The position numbers and the translations under genes were made by a program. DNA of 64,000 nt from a virus. Within the stretch, counting starts at the first letter, position 1, and each line of letters opens with the position of its first letter. A model generated the notes under the pieces. That model saw only the letters and a list, made by a program, of their open reading frames with translations, did not search any database and was not told the DNA's origin. This document shows positions 5,337-12,387 of this stretch, one piece after another. The stretch spans positions 95,838-159,837 of the IMG/VR virus record IMGVR_UViG_3300033153_013649; one strand, given 5' to 3'.

Positions 5337-7256
5337 ATGAAAGCAACAATAAAATTATTTAGAGCTGTTGAAATCAAAGATAAATATAAGACACGCTTAA
5401 ATAAAAGATTATTGCCAAAAACTGTAAGATCTGGATTTATATTTGCCCCTGAAGTAATCGGAAATTATTCTGAAGAGGAACTCGATGATTTATTTGAAAT
5501 AGTAGATAAAGAAATCGGATTATCTGCTGAACAAATGAATACATCCTTTCATAAATCTTGGAATAAAGTAAAAGAAGCAAGTATCGAACAATTAGTTTTA
5601 GAACAATTAGTTCACTATATTACGACTTATGGTTTCGAACACGCGGGACTTTATGATAAAGATTCTGTATATATTCCTAATGAAATTCTTGAAGTTCCAG
5701 AACTTGAAGATGGTATACGCTTAAGAGTTATCAAAGGATATACAAAAGAAGAATTAAAAGATAAATTGTTATCTTTGATCGGTTCAGGAATAGCTCTTAA
5801 AGAAGATACAGTAAATGATATACTTGAAGTTGCTGTTCAAATTGGAATAAATGAAGAAGATATAGATCAGATAAAGAATAAAGAAATTAAAGTTGCTCTT
5901 TATGACCGTTTAGGATTATTTCCAGAAAATCCAATTGAATTTTTAAGATATGTTGTTTATAAAACCATCGGAAAAACTCTTTTAATTAAAGATAATGATA
6001 CTATAACAGCAATTAAAGAAGCAGATATAGGAAAAAACTCAGACTTATTTTTTGAATATATAAATAAGTACGGTTTAGAAAAATTAGCTCAAGTATTCTT
6101 TAGATTTAAACCAATTTTTCTTGCTTTCAAAACAGATAATAAAATAAGAGAAAGCGGAATCATTAATAGAATAAGAAAACTTGCTAATATATATCATAAA
6201 CCAATGCCAGAAGATTTTTTGAATGAAATTACTTCTAAGATTGCAAAAAAAGAAGAAATTGATATTAATAAATTAAATAAAGAACTTGATAGAGTAAATA
6301 TATTTAGAAAAATCCGATTAGCTTATGCTTTAAAATACAGAACTTTAGAAACTGAATCAATTCTTTATAGACTTAGAAACGGGAAAGGATATGCTAAACC
6401 TTTTTCATATACAGGTAGCAAAACAGTTGTAAATAATATATTAAATCTTATACTTAATTCAATTTCTAATGATATTGCAAAAAACGTAAAAGGAAAGAAA
6501 ATATATATTCCTGACAATATGATTTATGCTCTTCCAGCAACAGAAAAACAGTTTACAGGGGAATTTCCTTCTGGTAGTTACATTTCAATTCCAAAAGATA
6601 TGGTAATGGGGATATTTTGGAAGAATGTTAAAAAAGATGGAATTAGACATAGAATCGATTTAGATCTTTCAATAATAAATGCAACAGATAAATTTGGATG
6701 GGATGCTGATTACAGATCACCTACTAGAGAGATTCTTTTTTCTGGAGATATAACAGATCCTCCAAAAAAAGGAGCTACCGAATTATTTTTTATTGCAAAA
6801 CAAAGTTTAGATTTTTATATTGTTTTTGTAAATTATTATAATTTTCTAGAAAATTCAGGAATAGAAGTTCCAATGCAAATATTAATTGCTCAAGAAGAAA
6901 TAAAAGATAAAAAAGCAGCTCGTAATTATACTGTTAATCCTAATAATGTAATAGCTACAGCAAATACTTCGATTAATAAAAGTCAGAAACTGTTAGGCTT
7001 TCTTGTTACAACTACTGGAGGATCGAAATTCTATTTTGCGGAAACATATTTAGGAAAAACAATAACTGCTGATTCTACATGTGAACTTGTTAAACACGGA
7101 AGACAGTTTCTTTTTGATTTTTATAGAAATACTATTAATTTAAATGATATGTTGTGCGATGCAGAGGCTGAAATTGTAGAAGATAGGGAAGAAGCTGATA
7201 TTGATTTATCTCCAGAAAATCTTGAAAAAGATACAATAATCAATTTGATTAGTTAA
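5337..7256 (+). CDS. Large protein of unknown function, C-terminal region perhaps TerD-like
   Basis: 639 residues. The first 400 or so are mostly helical and unrecognised. From about residue 425, I-D-L-D-L-S, then F-G-W-D-A-D-Y and L-F-S-G-D-I-T-D, resemble the beta-sandwich of TerD-type stress proteins, which bind calcium through Asp residues. That link is weak and rests on a short motif. The gene has its own promoter and a long leader and sits alone between tRNAs, so it is likely expressed early and under separate control. Confidence 0.5.
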   Translation: MKATIKLFRAVEIKDKYKTRLNKRLLPKTVRSGFIFAPEVIGNYSEEELDDLFEIVDKEIGLSAEQMNTSFHKSWNKVKEASIEQLVLEQLVHYITTYGFEHAGLYDKDSVYIPNEILEVPELEDGIRLRVIKGYTKEELKDKLLSLIGSGIALKEDTVNDILEVAVQIGINEEDIDQIKNKEIKVALYDRLGLFPENPIEFLRYVVYKTIGKTLLIKDNDTITAIKEADIGKNSDLFFEYINKYGLEKLAQVFFRFKPIFLAFKTDNKIRESGIINRIRKLANIYHKPMPEDFLNEITSKIAKKEEIDINKLNKELDRVNIFRKIRLAYALKYRTLETESILYRLRNGKGYAKPFSYTGSKTVVNNILNLILNSISNDIAKNVKGKKIYIPDNMIYALPATEKQFTGEFPSGSYISIPKDMVMGIFWKNVKKDGIRHRIDLDLSIINATDKFGWDADYRSPTREILFSGDITDPPKKGATELFFIAKQSLDFYIVFVNYYNFLENSGIEVPMQILIAQEEIKDKKAARNYTVNPNNVIATANTSINKSQKLLGFLVTTTGGSKFYFAETYLGKTITADSTCELVKHGRQFLFDFYRNTINLNDMLCDAEAEIVEDREEADIDLSPENLEKDTIINLIS

Positions 7257-7295
7257 TATAATAAATAATATCGTCTATTGGATTTAAAATTATAT

Positions 7296-7371
7296 GGTAT
7301 TCGTAGACAAACAGGTAAAGTCGTTCGGCTGTGACCCGAATCAATATGGGTTCGAATCCCATCGAATACCC
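7296..7371 (+). tRNA. tRNA-His (GUG)
   Basis: Acceptor GGTATTC/GAATACC, D stem GAC/GTC, anticodon stem TTCGG/CCGAA with loop CTGTGAC (anticodon GTG), T arm ATGGG-TTCGAAT-CCCAT. C at the discriminator as in bacterial tRNA-His, but the genomic base before the acceptor is T, not the usual G-1. Confidence 0.9.
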
Positions 7372-7403
7372 ACCAAGAAGGTTAAAATTACAAAGAGAAA
7401 ATT

Positions 7404-7700
7404 ATGGATATTATAGAAAATGGAACGAGAGTATTTGTAGTAAATTTTGAAGATAATGAATTAGAAATTTTTGATGGAACTATCGAAGGACCGACTTTTT
7501 TAAAAGATGAATTAACTCATTATGGAATAAGATTACCTCAAGTATATCAACAACCGGCGGAGATTGTACAGAGTCTTAAAGAAAACGTATTTGTTACTAA
7601 AAAATTAGCTTATGAAAGGGCAATATATCTTTTAGAAGAAAGAATTAAAGATTTTTCAAAAAAAATCGAAGTTCTTAGTTCACAATTAAGGTCAGAATAA
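7404..7700 (+). CDS. Hypothetical protein with C-terminal coiled coil
   Basis: 98 residues. The N-terminal 60 look like a small beta barrel (G-T-R-V-F-V-V-N-F, I-F-D-G-T-I-E-G-P). The last 35 (A-I-Y-L-L-E-E-R-I-K-D-F-S-K-K-I) form an amphipathic helix suited to dimerisation. No family recognised. Start chosen at the ATG after AAAGAGAAAATT. Confidence 0.6.
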   Translation: MDIIENGTRVFVVNFEDNELEIFDGTIEGPTFLKDELTHYGIRLPQVYQQPAEIVQSLKENVFVTKKLAYERAIYLLEERIKDFSKKIEVLSSQLRSE

Positions 7701-7719
7701 AATATATAGGAGTTTTATA

Positions 7720-8181
7720 ATGTTTTTATTTTCATATATGTTATTACTTAGCTTGTTTTCTATTATTATTGGATTATTTTTTGGAATAACGGATGCTTAT
7801 ATATCAAGAAGAAAAGAAGATTCAGATAATATAGGATGGGATTATCCTTTTTGGGTTAAAAAATATATTCATATTTGGTGGCTAGGGGGTTTGATATTAA
7901 ACTTTTCTTTTATTTATTGGTTAGCTATTTTATCTCCGTTTAATATAATAAAAACTTTTTTGATAATGATGACGATTTTTTTTGCATTATCTGGATTATG
8001 TTGGGATATAACTTTTGCATATATCAAAACTGGAAAATTAATAACGGAGAAAACGATGCAATGGTGGTTAAGTATTCCGGGGATTATTAGAATAAGTTTT
8101 AAGACAAGAAAAGATGTAATAAGATTTCATATTATGAGAATAATTATTTTATTAGGTATGTGGGTATATGCATATATTTAA
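7720..8181 (+). CDS. Multi-pass membrane protein
   Basis: 153 residues with about four hydrophobic segments (near residues 2-25, 50-75, 80-100 and 135-152), separated by charged loops. RBS TAGGAG seven bases before the ATG. No recognised family; a host-membrane-modifying early protein is plausible. Confidence 0.6.
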   Translation: MFLFSYMLLLSLFSIIIGLFFGITDAYISRRKEDSDNIGWDYPFWVKKYIHIWWLGGLILNFSFIYWLAILSPFNIIKTFLIMMTIFFALSGLCWDITFAYIKTGKLITEKTMQWWLSIPGIIRISFKTRKDVIRFHIMRIIILLGMWVYAYI

Positions 8182-8230
8182 ATAAAACCAAAGTTTCTAT
8201 TTATTGTTCAAAGAATTATATTGTAATAAT

Positions 8231-8280
8231 ACGTGTTGGGTCTTCTCATTCGATTTCGATGAAGGGGAAGATCCAACTCG
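8231..8280 (+). promoter_or_regulatory. Strong RNA hairpin upstream of ParB-like copy 4
   Basis: GTTGG-g-TCTTC pairs with GAAGATCCAAC, extended outwards by ACG/CGT and inwards by TCATTCG/CGATGA. There is no T-run, so it is not a standard terminator. It may be a processing or stability element for the downstream mRNA. Confidence 0.45.
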
Positions 8281-8304
8281 TTGAATTAATATGGTTTAAA
8301 GAAT

Positions 8305-8760
8305 ATGATAGTATATGCAGAACCAAAAACAAATCAAGTTCAGCCAAAATTTTCTTTAATTGATAAACAACGAGAATTTTATAATAAAAGAATCTTAACT
8401 AATAAAGGATATCCAGCATTAAAAGAAGATATTAAAAAAAATGGAATAGTTCATCCTTTAATTGGTAATAGTTGGAAGGGTTTTCCTTATACTGTTAAAA
8501 TTGGTTTAAGACGATTTTGGGCAGCAAGAGAACTAGGTATAGAAAGAATTCCGATATTAATATATGATTTACCGATATATACTTGGATTCCCGAATTTAA
8601 AGTTAATTGTGAATATAAATATAGATTAAAAAATATGGAAGATATATATGAATTATTCAAAGCTGTTGGAAAAAATTATCCAAAAGAAGATTTAATACCG
8701 GCCGGACAAAAATATTTTGTAAATTTATACGGTCAACATGGAATGAATATATTTAGATGA
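8305..8760 (+). CDS. ParB/Srx-like domain protein, copy 4
   Basis: 151 residues starting M-I-V-Y-A-E-P, very like copy 2 about 4 kb upstream: I-V-H-P-L-I-G-N-S, V-K-I-G-L-R-R-F-W-A-A-R-E-L-G, R-I-P-I-L-I-Y-D-L-P-I. Here the G-N-R-R core is G-L-R-R. It lies between a hairpin and two tRNA-type genes, as the first three copies lie between tRNA genes. Confidence 0.6.
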   Translation: MIVYAEPKTNQVQPKFSLIDKQREFYNKRILTNKGYPALKEDIKKNGIVHPLIGNSWKGFPYTVKIGLRRFWAARELGIERIPILIYDLPIYTWIPEFKVNCEYKYRLKNMEDIYELFKAVGKNYPKEDLIPAGQKYFVNLYGQHGMNIFR

Positions 8761-8770
8761 AAATAAAAAA

Positions 8771-8844
8771 AACCTTGGTCCAATTGGAAAAGACAGCAGA
8801 TTAAAACTCTGTAAGTTATAGAGGTTCAAATCTCTTCAAAGATA
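8771..8844 (+). tRNA. tRNA-like gene, anticodon loop TTAAAAC (AAA)
   Basis: The anticodon stem GCAGA/TCTGT is good and the D stem GTC/GAC is present. The acceptor (ACCTTGG with CAAAGAT) pairs at only five of seven positions and the T stem is imperfect around TTCAAAT. Anticodon AAA (Phe codon UUU) with A34 would be very unusual. Probably degenerate. Confidence 0.4.
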
Positions 8845-8859
8845 CTAAACTAATAAAAT

Positions 8860-8933
8860 ACTCCTGTACCAGAATTGGGATATGGGCTGGATTTAGATTC
8901 CAGAGTTTATGGGTTCGATTCCCATCAGGAGTA
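8860..8933 (+). tRNA. tRNA with UAG anticodon (Leu by code), short variable loop
   Basis: Acceptor ACTCCTG/CAGGAGT, anticodon stem CTGGA/TCCAG with loop TTTAGAT (anticodon TAG), T arm ATGGG-TTCGATT-CCCAT. Only five bases separate the anticodon and T arms, whereas bacterial tRNA-Leu normally has a long variable arm, so its charging identity is uncertain. Confidence 0.8.
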
Positions 8934-8959
8934 CTCCTATAAAAAGAAAGGAAAAGGAT

Positions 8960-9565
8960 ATCATAAAAGATTATTTTTTAATCGGTCATCCGAGGTCTGG
9001 AAACGGTTTAATTAGAAATACTTTACAAGAAAATTTTCCAGAATTAAACTTTGTTCATTTTTCTCATTTAATTTTTACGCCAAGAAAAGATTTGAAATAT
9101 GTTTTTATTCAAAGACAGTTTGAATCTGTTTTGAATTCAATGTATAATATGTGGATTAATGATTTTCCTAAGAAATATATGAGCTTAGATGATTTTAGAA
9201 ATATTAAATATTCTAAACTTCCTTTTGATCCAAAAGTGCAAAGAAAAGCTAAATATAATGATAAAGGAAACAAAGTAGAAATAAGAAATTCTCAATTTGG
9301 CTGGCAATGGCTAATAAGAATAAACAGAACCCCTCGAGAATGGTATGATTATTATAATAATTATTGGCATCAACAAATCAATATGAATACTTCATTTATT
9401 CATCCAGTATTATATGAACAATTAATAGATCCAAAACTATTCCGTGAAATCATGGATAAGCTTTCAATATTTTTAATACATAAAACAAAAAGTACGTATG
9501 CTTGGTCGCAAATTACAGATAAAAGAATTGGAATATATCCGATAAATTATTCAGATAAAATTTAA
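8960..9565 (+). CDS. Sulfotransferase-like protein, apparent AUC/AUA start
   Basis: About 200 residues. Near the N-terminus L-I-G-H-P-R-S-G-N-G-L-I-R matches the phosphosulfate-binding loop of the sulfotransferase fold, and Y-V-F-I-Q-R-Q-F-E-S-V matches the 3'-phosphate-binding segment. Such enzymes move sulfate from PAPS to sugars or proteins. There is no in-frame ATG, GTG or TTG between the tRNA end and the motif; AAAGGAAAAGG sits 5-8 bases before ATC 8960/ATA 8963, so translation probably starts there. The acceptor substrate is unknown. Confidence 0.55.
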   Translation: MIKDYFLIGHPRSGNGLIRNTLQENFPELNFVHFSHLIFTPRKDLKYVFIQRQFESVLNSMYNMWINDFPKKYMSLDDFRNIKYSKLPFDPKVQRKAKYNDKGNKVEIRNSQFGWQWLIRINRTPREWYDYYNNYWHQQINMNTSFIHPVLYEQLIDPKLFREIMDKLSIFLIHKTKSTYAWSQITDKRIGIYPINYSDKI

Positions 9566-9581
9566 ATTTTGTAAAAAGTTA

Positions 9582-9610
9582 TTGACAAATTCGATTTTAT
9601 TTAGTATATT
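9582..9610 (+). promoter_or_regulatory. Promoter TTGACA-17-TATATT for the RNase P-like RNA
   Basis: TTGACA at 9582-9587, TATATT at 9605-9610, shared ATTTAG spacer end. Expected transcription start near 9617, just upstream of the structured RNA; no gene follows for 300 bases. Confidence 0.85.
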
Positions 9611-9616
9611 ATAAAT

Positions 9617-9806
9617 GAAAGGAACTTTAAAACATCAAAGAATGGAGGGCTGAATTAAATCAGGCGAGGTAACTCGACGGAAGGTACAATAGAAACTATA
9701 CCGCCACGTTTGCCCACGTGGTAAGGGTGAAAAGAGAAGGCCTAAGAATCTTCTCTATTATCGGTAACGATTAATAGACGTAAACCTTCCCCCTCCCTTC
9801 TTTTTG
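9617..9806 (+). ncRNA. Stand-alone RNase P specificity-domain-like RNA
   Basis: The sequence runs in the order of the specificity domain of bacterial RNase P RNA: a GUAA-capped hairpin (CGAG-GTAA-CTCG, 9665-9676); AGAAACTATACCGCC (9691-9705); a hairpin CCACGT/ACGTGG (9704-9721); GGTAAGGGTGAAA (9720-9732), identical to E. coli; a hairpin AGAGAAG/CTTCTCT with TAAGA in its loop (9733-9756); a second GUAA hairpin (9757-9775); and GTAAACC (9780-9786). GGAAGG/CCTTCC and GGAGGG/CCCTCC close it, and TTCTTTTT follows. The catalytic-domain signatures (GAGGAAAGTCC and ACAGAACCCGGCTTAT) are absent on both sides. It has its own promoter and terminator-like end, giving an RNA of about 190 nt. Confidence 0.85.
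9790..9806 (+). terminator. Terminator-like end of RNase P-like RNA
   Basis: The 3' strand CCCTCC of the closing helix is followed directly by CTTCTTTTT. The closing helix plus T-run could act as the terminator. About 120 bases after it hold no clear gene before the XRE regulator. Confidence 0.55.
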
Positions 9807-9927
9807 ATGTAATTTCAAATAAGTTAAGAGAATTTGGACTAATGAATAAGAAGGCTAAAATAAATGTTATTTTTAATAGAATTTCGGGTACAAATCTCTT
9901 TAAAGATTTATATAAAAGAGAGGTAAC

Positions 9928-10299
9928 ATGAAAACATCAAAAAGATTTGGCGATTTATTTAGAGAATTACGCCTTAAAAACAGATATACACTAAGGGCAT
10001 ATTGCAGAAAGTTCAACCGTGATCCTGCTTATATTAGCAGAATTGAAAGAGGAATAACTCCCCCACCGGAAAACAGTGAAGAAATCGAAAATTATGCTAG
10101 ATCATTTAATTTAGAAGAAGGATCAAGACAGTGGATTGAATTTTATAATTTGGCTGTAGTTAGTAGAAAGAAAAAATCAGAACCCATATTATCCGAGAAA
10201 GAACTTGTTGGTAAATTACCATTATTTGTAACAACAACTAGCGGAAAGCCTCTTGATAATGATAAGTTAGATAAATTGATTGATATAATAAGAGATTAA
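9928..10299 (+). CDS. XRE-family helix-turn-helix regulator
   Basis: 123 residues. Residues 5-65 form a Cro/CI-type domain: F-R-E-L-R-L-K-N-R-Y-T-L-R-A-Y, then D-P-A-Y-I-S-R-I-E-R-G as the recognition helix. The C-terminal half is short with no protease or ligand domain. RBS AGAGAGG. It lies just downstream of the RNase P-like RNA and just upstream of tRNA-Ala, so it may control a nearby transcript. Targets unknown. Confidence 0.8.
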   Translation: MKTSKRFGDLFRELRLKNRYTLRAYCRKFNRDPAYISRIERGITPPPENSEEIENYARSFNLEEGSRQWIEFYNLAVVSRKKKSEPILSEKELVGKLPLFVTTTSGKPLDNDKLDKLIDIIRD

Positions 10300-10307
10300 A
10301 TATTAAC

Positions 10308-10386
10308 GGGGCACAGGACTGCTAGGGGTGGTCGTCTCATTTGCGATGAGAAAAATTTCAGGTGGGTTCGAATCCCACGTGCTCCA
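10308..10386 (+). tRNA. tRNA-Ala (UGC)
   Basis: Acceptor GGGGCAC/GTGCTCC, D stem GAC/GTC, anticodon stem TCTCA/TGAGA with loop TTTGCGA (anticodon TGC), T arm GTGGG-TTCGAAT-CCCAC. The variable loop is about ten bases, longer than normal for tRNA-Ala. Confidence 0.87.
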
Positions 10387-10436
10387 CAGATGGAAATTAT
10401 AGATCAGAAAAAAGAAAGAATAAAAAGGAAAAACTT

Positions 10437-10781
10437 ATGATTGAATTCAAAAATGAAATTGGGCTTTTAAAATCTATAAAAAAATCTCTGCAAGAATTTC
10501 AGGAGGAAAATAAAAGTCATGAATATTCTCATGAAAAAAAAGAAGAGAAAACGGAAAATTATTTGGATGAAATGATACTTTATGCATTTCGATATTGTCT
10601 CGGAAGGTCAAGTTATGCAGTTGGAATTTGTATCGAGTATCTTATTGATAATTGGGATAAGATCTCAAAGAAAAATAAGGCATTGATTCATAAAGAAATT
10701 AATCAAGCAATTGCTGATAATGATGCTGGTTGGGGATGTGATATTGAAGCATGGAAAAAGATCTTAAAACTTGAAAAGTAG
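10437..10781 (+). CDS. Hypothetical protein
   Basis: 114 residues from the ATG after AAAAAGGAAAAACTT; the frame is open further upstream but only through tRNA-Ala. An acidic/basic helical N-terminal third is followed by a compact domain with Y-A-F-R-Y-C-L-G-R-S-S-Y-A-V-G and I-A-D-N-D-A-G-W-G-C-D. The motifs look familiar from phage proteins but I cannot name a family. Confidence 0.6.
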   Translation: MIEFKNEIGLLKSIKKSLQEFQEENKSHEYSHEKKEEKTENYLDEMILYAFRYCLGRSSYAVGICIEYLIDNWDKISKKNKALIHKEINQAIADNDAGWGCDIEAWKKILKLEK

Positions 10782-10871
10782 GAATCATATTTTAGATTCT
10801 AGATTGAAATTCTGGGAATTAGAGATAAGATTCAATTCGGTGGTATTACTAAAGAGAAAAAGGATTATATT

Positions 10872-11189
10872 ATGCTACCAAAATTAAAAAAAATCGATTT
10901 ATCGAAAAGATACCATGGCCCAAAAGATGTTAAGATTGGATGTGGAAAGCGACATGATGATATAAAGCCGAGTATTTTTACTCAATATTTAGCTAAAATT
11001 AATGGGTTTTGGCACGTTGTAAACTTTTCTGAACAATGGCATGGATTGATAGCTAAGGAGAATAATGATCGGCGGTTTGATTTAGATTCGGGGCGGCGGT
11101 TTGATTTAGATTCGGGGCAGAAAAACGATGGATCTGATTGGGAAGAATTATATGAAATTATAGATCAGAAAGGAGAAGAAAATGACTAG
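10872..11189 (+). CDS. Hypothetical protein with internal duplication
   Basis: 105 residues. Residues 1-65 include K-I-G-C-G-K-R-H-D-D and F-W-H-V-V-N-F-S-E-Q-W-H-G-L. The eight residues R-R-F-D-L-D-S-G occur twice in a row from an exact 24-bp DNA duplication. The gene overlaps the next by eight bases. Function unknown. Confidence 0.55.
   Translation: MLPKLKKIDLSKRYHGPKDVKIGCGKRHDDIKPSIFTQYLAKINGFWHVVNFSEQWHGLIAKENNDRRFDLDSGRRFDLDSGQKNDGSDWEELYEIIDQKGEEND
11070..11117 (+). repeat. 24-bp tandem duplication
   Basis: The unit CGGCGGTTTGATTTAGATTC plus GGGG occurs twice head to tail and keeps the frame, adding eight residues to the host gene. Exact identity suggests a recent slip. Confidence 0.9.
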
Positions 11190-11286
11190 TCCTTATGCAA
11201 AGAAACATTATCCGAAAAAGAAAAAACTTGGAAGAAAAAGTTTTAGGTATCTTCAATTACACGGAGAAAAAGCAAAGAAAAAATAA
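11182..11286 (+). CDS. Small very basic peptide
   Basis: 34 residues, about half Lys/Arg (K-K-H-Y-P-K-K-K-K-L-G-R-K-S). RBS AGGAGAAGAAAATG is one of the sites complementary to the putative antisense RNA at 30.85 kb. May bind nucleic acid; unrecognised. Confidence 0.55.
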   Translation: MTSPYAKKHYPKKKKLGRKSFRYLQLHGEKAKKK

Positions 11287-11297
11287 TAAAAGAAATA

Positions 11298-11546
11298 TTG
11301 AAGAAGTTATCATTTTTTGAAATATTTATAACTTTTATTTTAGTATTTATATTTATTAAATTGGATACTTATAATTTCTATAAGGAATATTATGAAAAAT
11401 ATAAGAAAAGAAAAGATGTTGAACAAATTGAAGAAAAGCTGGAATTAAAGGTTTATGAATTTTATGATATATCTGTTGATATGGATTTAAGAGTTACCTT
11501 TTTAGGTGATTCTTTACTTGCAATTGATACTTTGAAAATTTATTAG
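11298..11546 (+). CDS. Single-pass membrane protein, TTG start
   Basis: 82 residues. Residues 5-22 (F-F-E-I-F-I-T-F-I-L-V-F-I-F-I) form one membrane segment, followed by a charged helical cytoplasmic or periplasmic part. TTG start after AAAAGAAATA. Unknown role. Confidence 0.5.
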   Translation: MKKLSFFEIFITFILVFIFIKLDTYNFYKEYYEKYKKRKDVEQIEEKLELKVYEFYDISVDMDLRVTFLGDSLLAIDTLKIY

Positions 11547-11559
11547 AATAAGAAATTTT

Positions 11560-11635
11560 GCGGGATAGGCTGAAAAGGATTAGGCGCCTGGCTTCCAACC
11601 AGGAATATTAATCGGTTCGATTCCGATATCCCGCT
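11560..11635 (+). tRNA. tRNA-Gly (UCC)
   Basis: Acceptor GCGGGAT/ATCCCGC, anticodon stem CCTGG/CCAGG with loop CTTCCAA (anticodon TCC), T arm ATCGG-TTCGATT-CCGAT. No encoded CCA. Confidence 0.92.
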
Positions 11636-11654
11636 CTAAAATAATTATATAAAA

Positions 11655-12266
11655 ATGGAGATAATAAATAAAAGAGTACTTTTGATAAATATTTCTTATG
11701 AACCAATTACTGTAATTAATGTAGCAAGATCGATTCTTCTTATTTATAAAGGAAAAGCTCAAATAATTGAACATGAAGAAGAAATCAAACTTAGATCTAG
11801 TGGAAGATTTAATCCAAAAACAAATAAAAGAGAAAATTGGGAAATCAACTGTCCTACAGTTTTAAGATTAAAGAAATATGTTAAAGTTCCGAGAAGAAAT
11901 TTATTACCAGTTAAAAGTAATATTTGCCAAAGAGACAGATATATCTGTCAATATTGTGGGATTGAACTCAATTTTATAGATCTTACTTTAGATCATGTTA
12001 TTCCTTATAGTAAAGGAGGGAAAAGTACTTGGGAAAATTTAGTTGCTTCTTGTAGTAGATGTAATAATAAAAAAGGGGATAGAACTCCAAAACAAGCGGG
12101 AATGAAATTACTTTCTAAACCGAAAAAACCCCATGCGTTTCAAACTTTGAGATTTTATATCAAGACAATTAGAAGTCCCTGGAAACCATATTTATTTATG
12201 GAATCCTTTCCTGTTGAAAACACAGTATCTCAAGAAGATATTGCTATTGTAGAACGTTCTTTATAA
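11655..12266 (+). CDS. HNH endonuclease
   Basis: 203 residues. The HNH core is in the middle: C-Q-Y-C-G, T-L-D-H-V-I-P-Y-S-K-G-G, W-E-N-L-V-A-S-C-S-R-C-N-N-K-K-G, with four Cys for structural zinc and the D-H catalytic pair. The N-terminal 80 residues (V-L-L-I-N-I-S-Y-E-P-I) match the N-terminal part of the McrA-like/HNH proteins common in cyanobacteria and phages. It could be a free-standing homing nuclease or a host-DNA nuclease. Its position between two tRNA genes fits a mobile insertion. Confidence 0.85.
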   Translation: MEIINKRVLLINISYEPITVINVARSILLIYKGKAQIIEHEEEIKLRSSGRFNPKTNKRENWEINCPTVLRLKKYVKVPRRNLLPVKSNICQRDRYICQYCGIELNFIDLTLDHVIPYSKGGKSTWENLVASCSRCNNKKGDRTPKQAGMKLLSKPKKPHAFQTLRFYIKTIRSPWKPYLFMESFPVENTVSQEDIAIVERSL

Positions 12267-12362
12267 GAGGGGTGGTGGAGTCTGGATTAATCACACTGGT
12301 CTTGAAAACCAGTAAATGTTGTAAAAGCATCATTTCGTGGGTTCAAATCCCACCCCCCTCTG
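12266..12362 (+). tRNA. tRNA-Ser (UGA)
   Basis: Acceptor AGAGGGG/CCCCTCT, D stem GTG/CAC, anticodon stem ACTGGT/ACCAGT with loop CTTGAAA (anticodon TGA), a long variable arm (AAATG..CATTT) as in class II tRNA-Ser, T arm GTGGG-TTCAAAT-CCCAC. One extra C lies between T stem and acceptor. Confidence 0.9.
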
Positions 12363-12387
12363 CAAAATTAATCTTATAAATAGTTTT

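Noticed and set aside
12375-12382. TATAAATA octamer before the glycosyltransferase-like gene as a late promoter
   Set aside because: It is six bases from the ATG, leaving no room for a ribosome site in a late transcript; the octamer is frequent by chance here.
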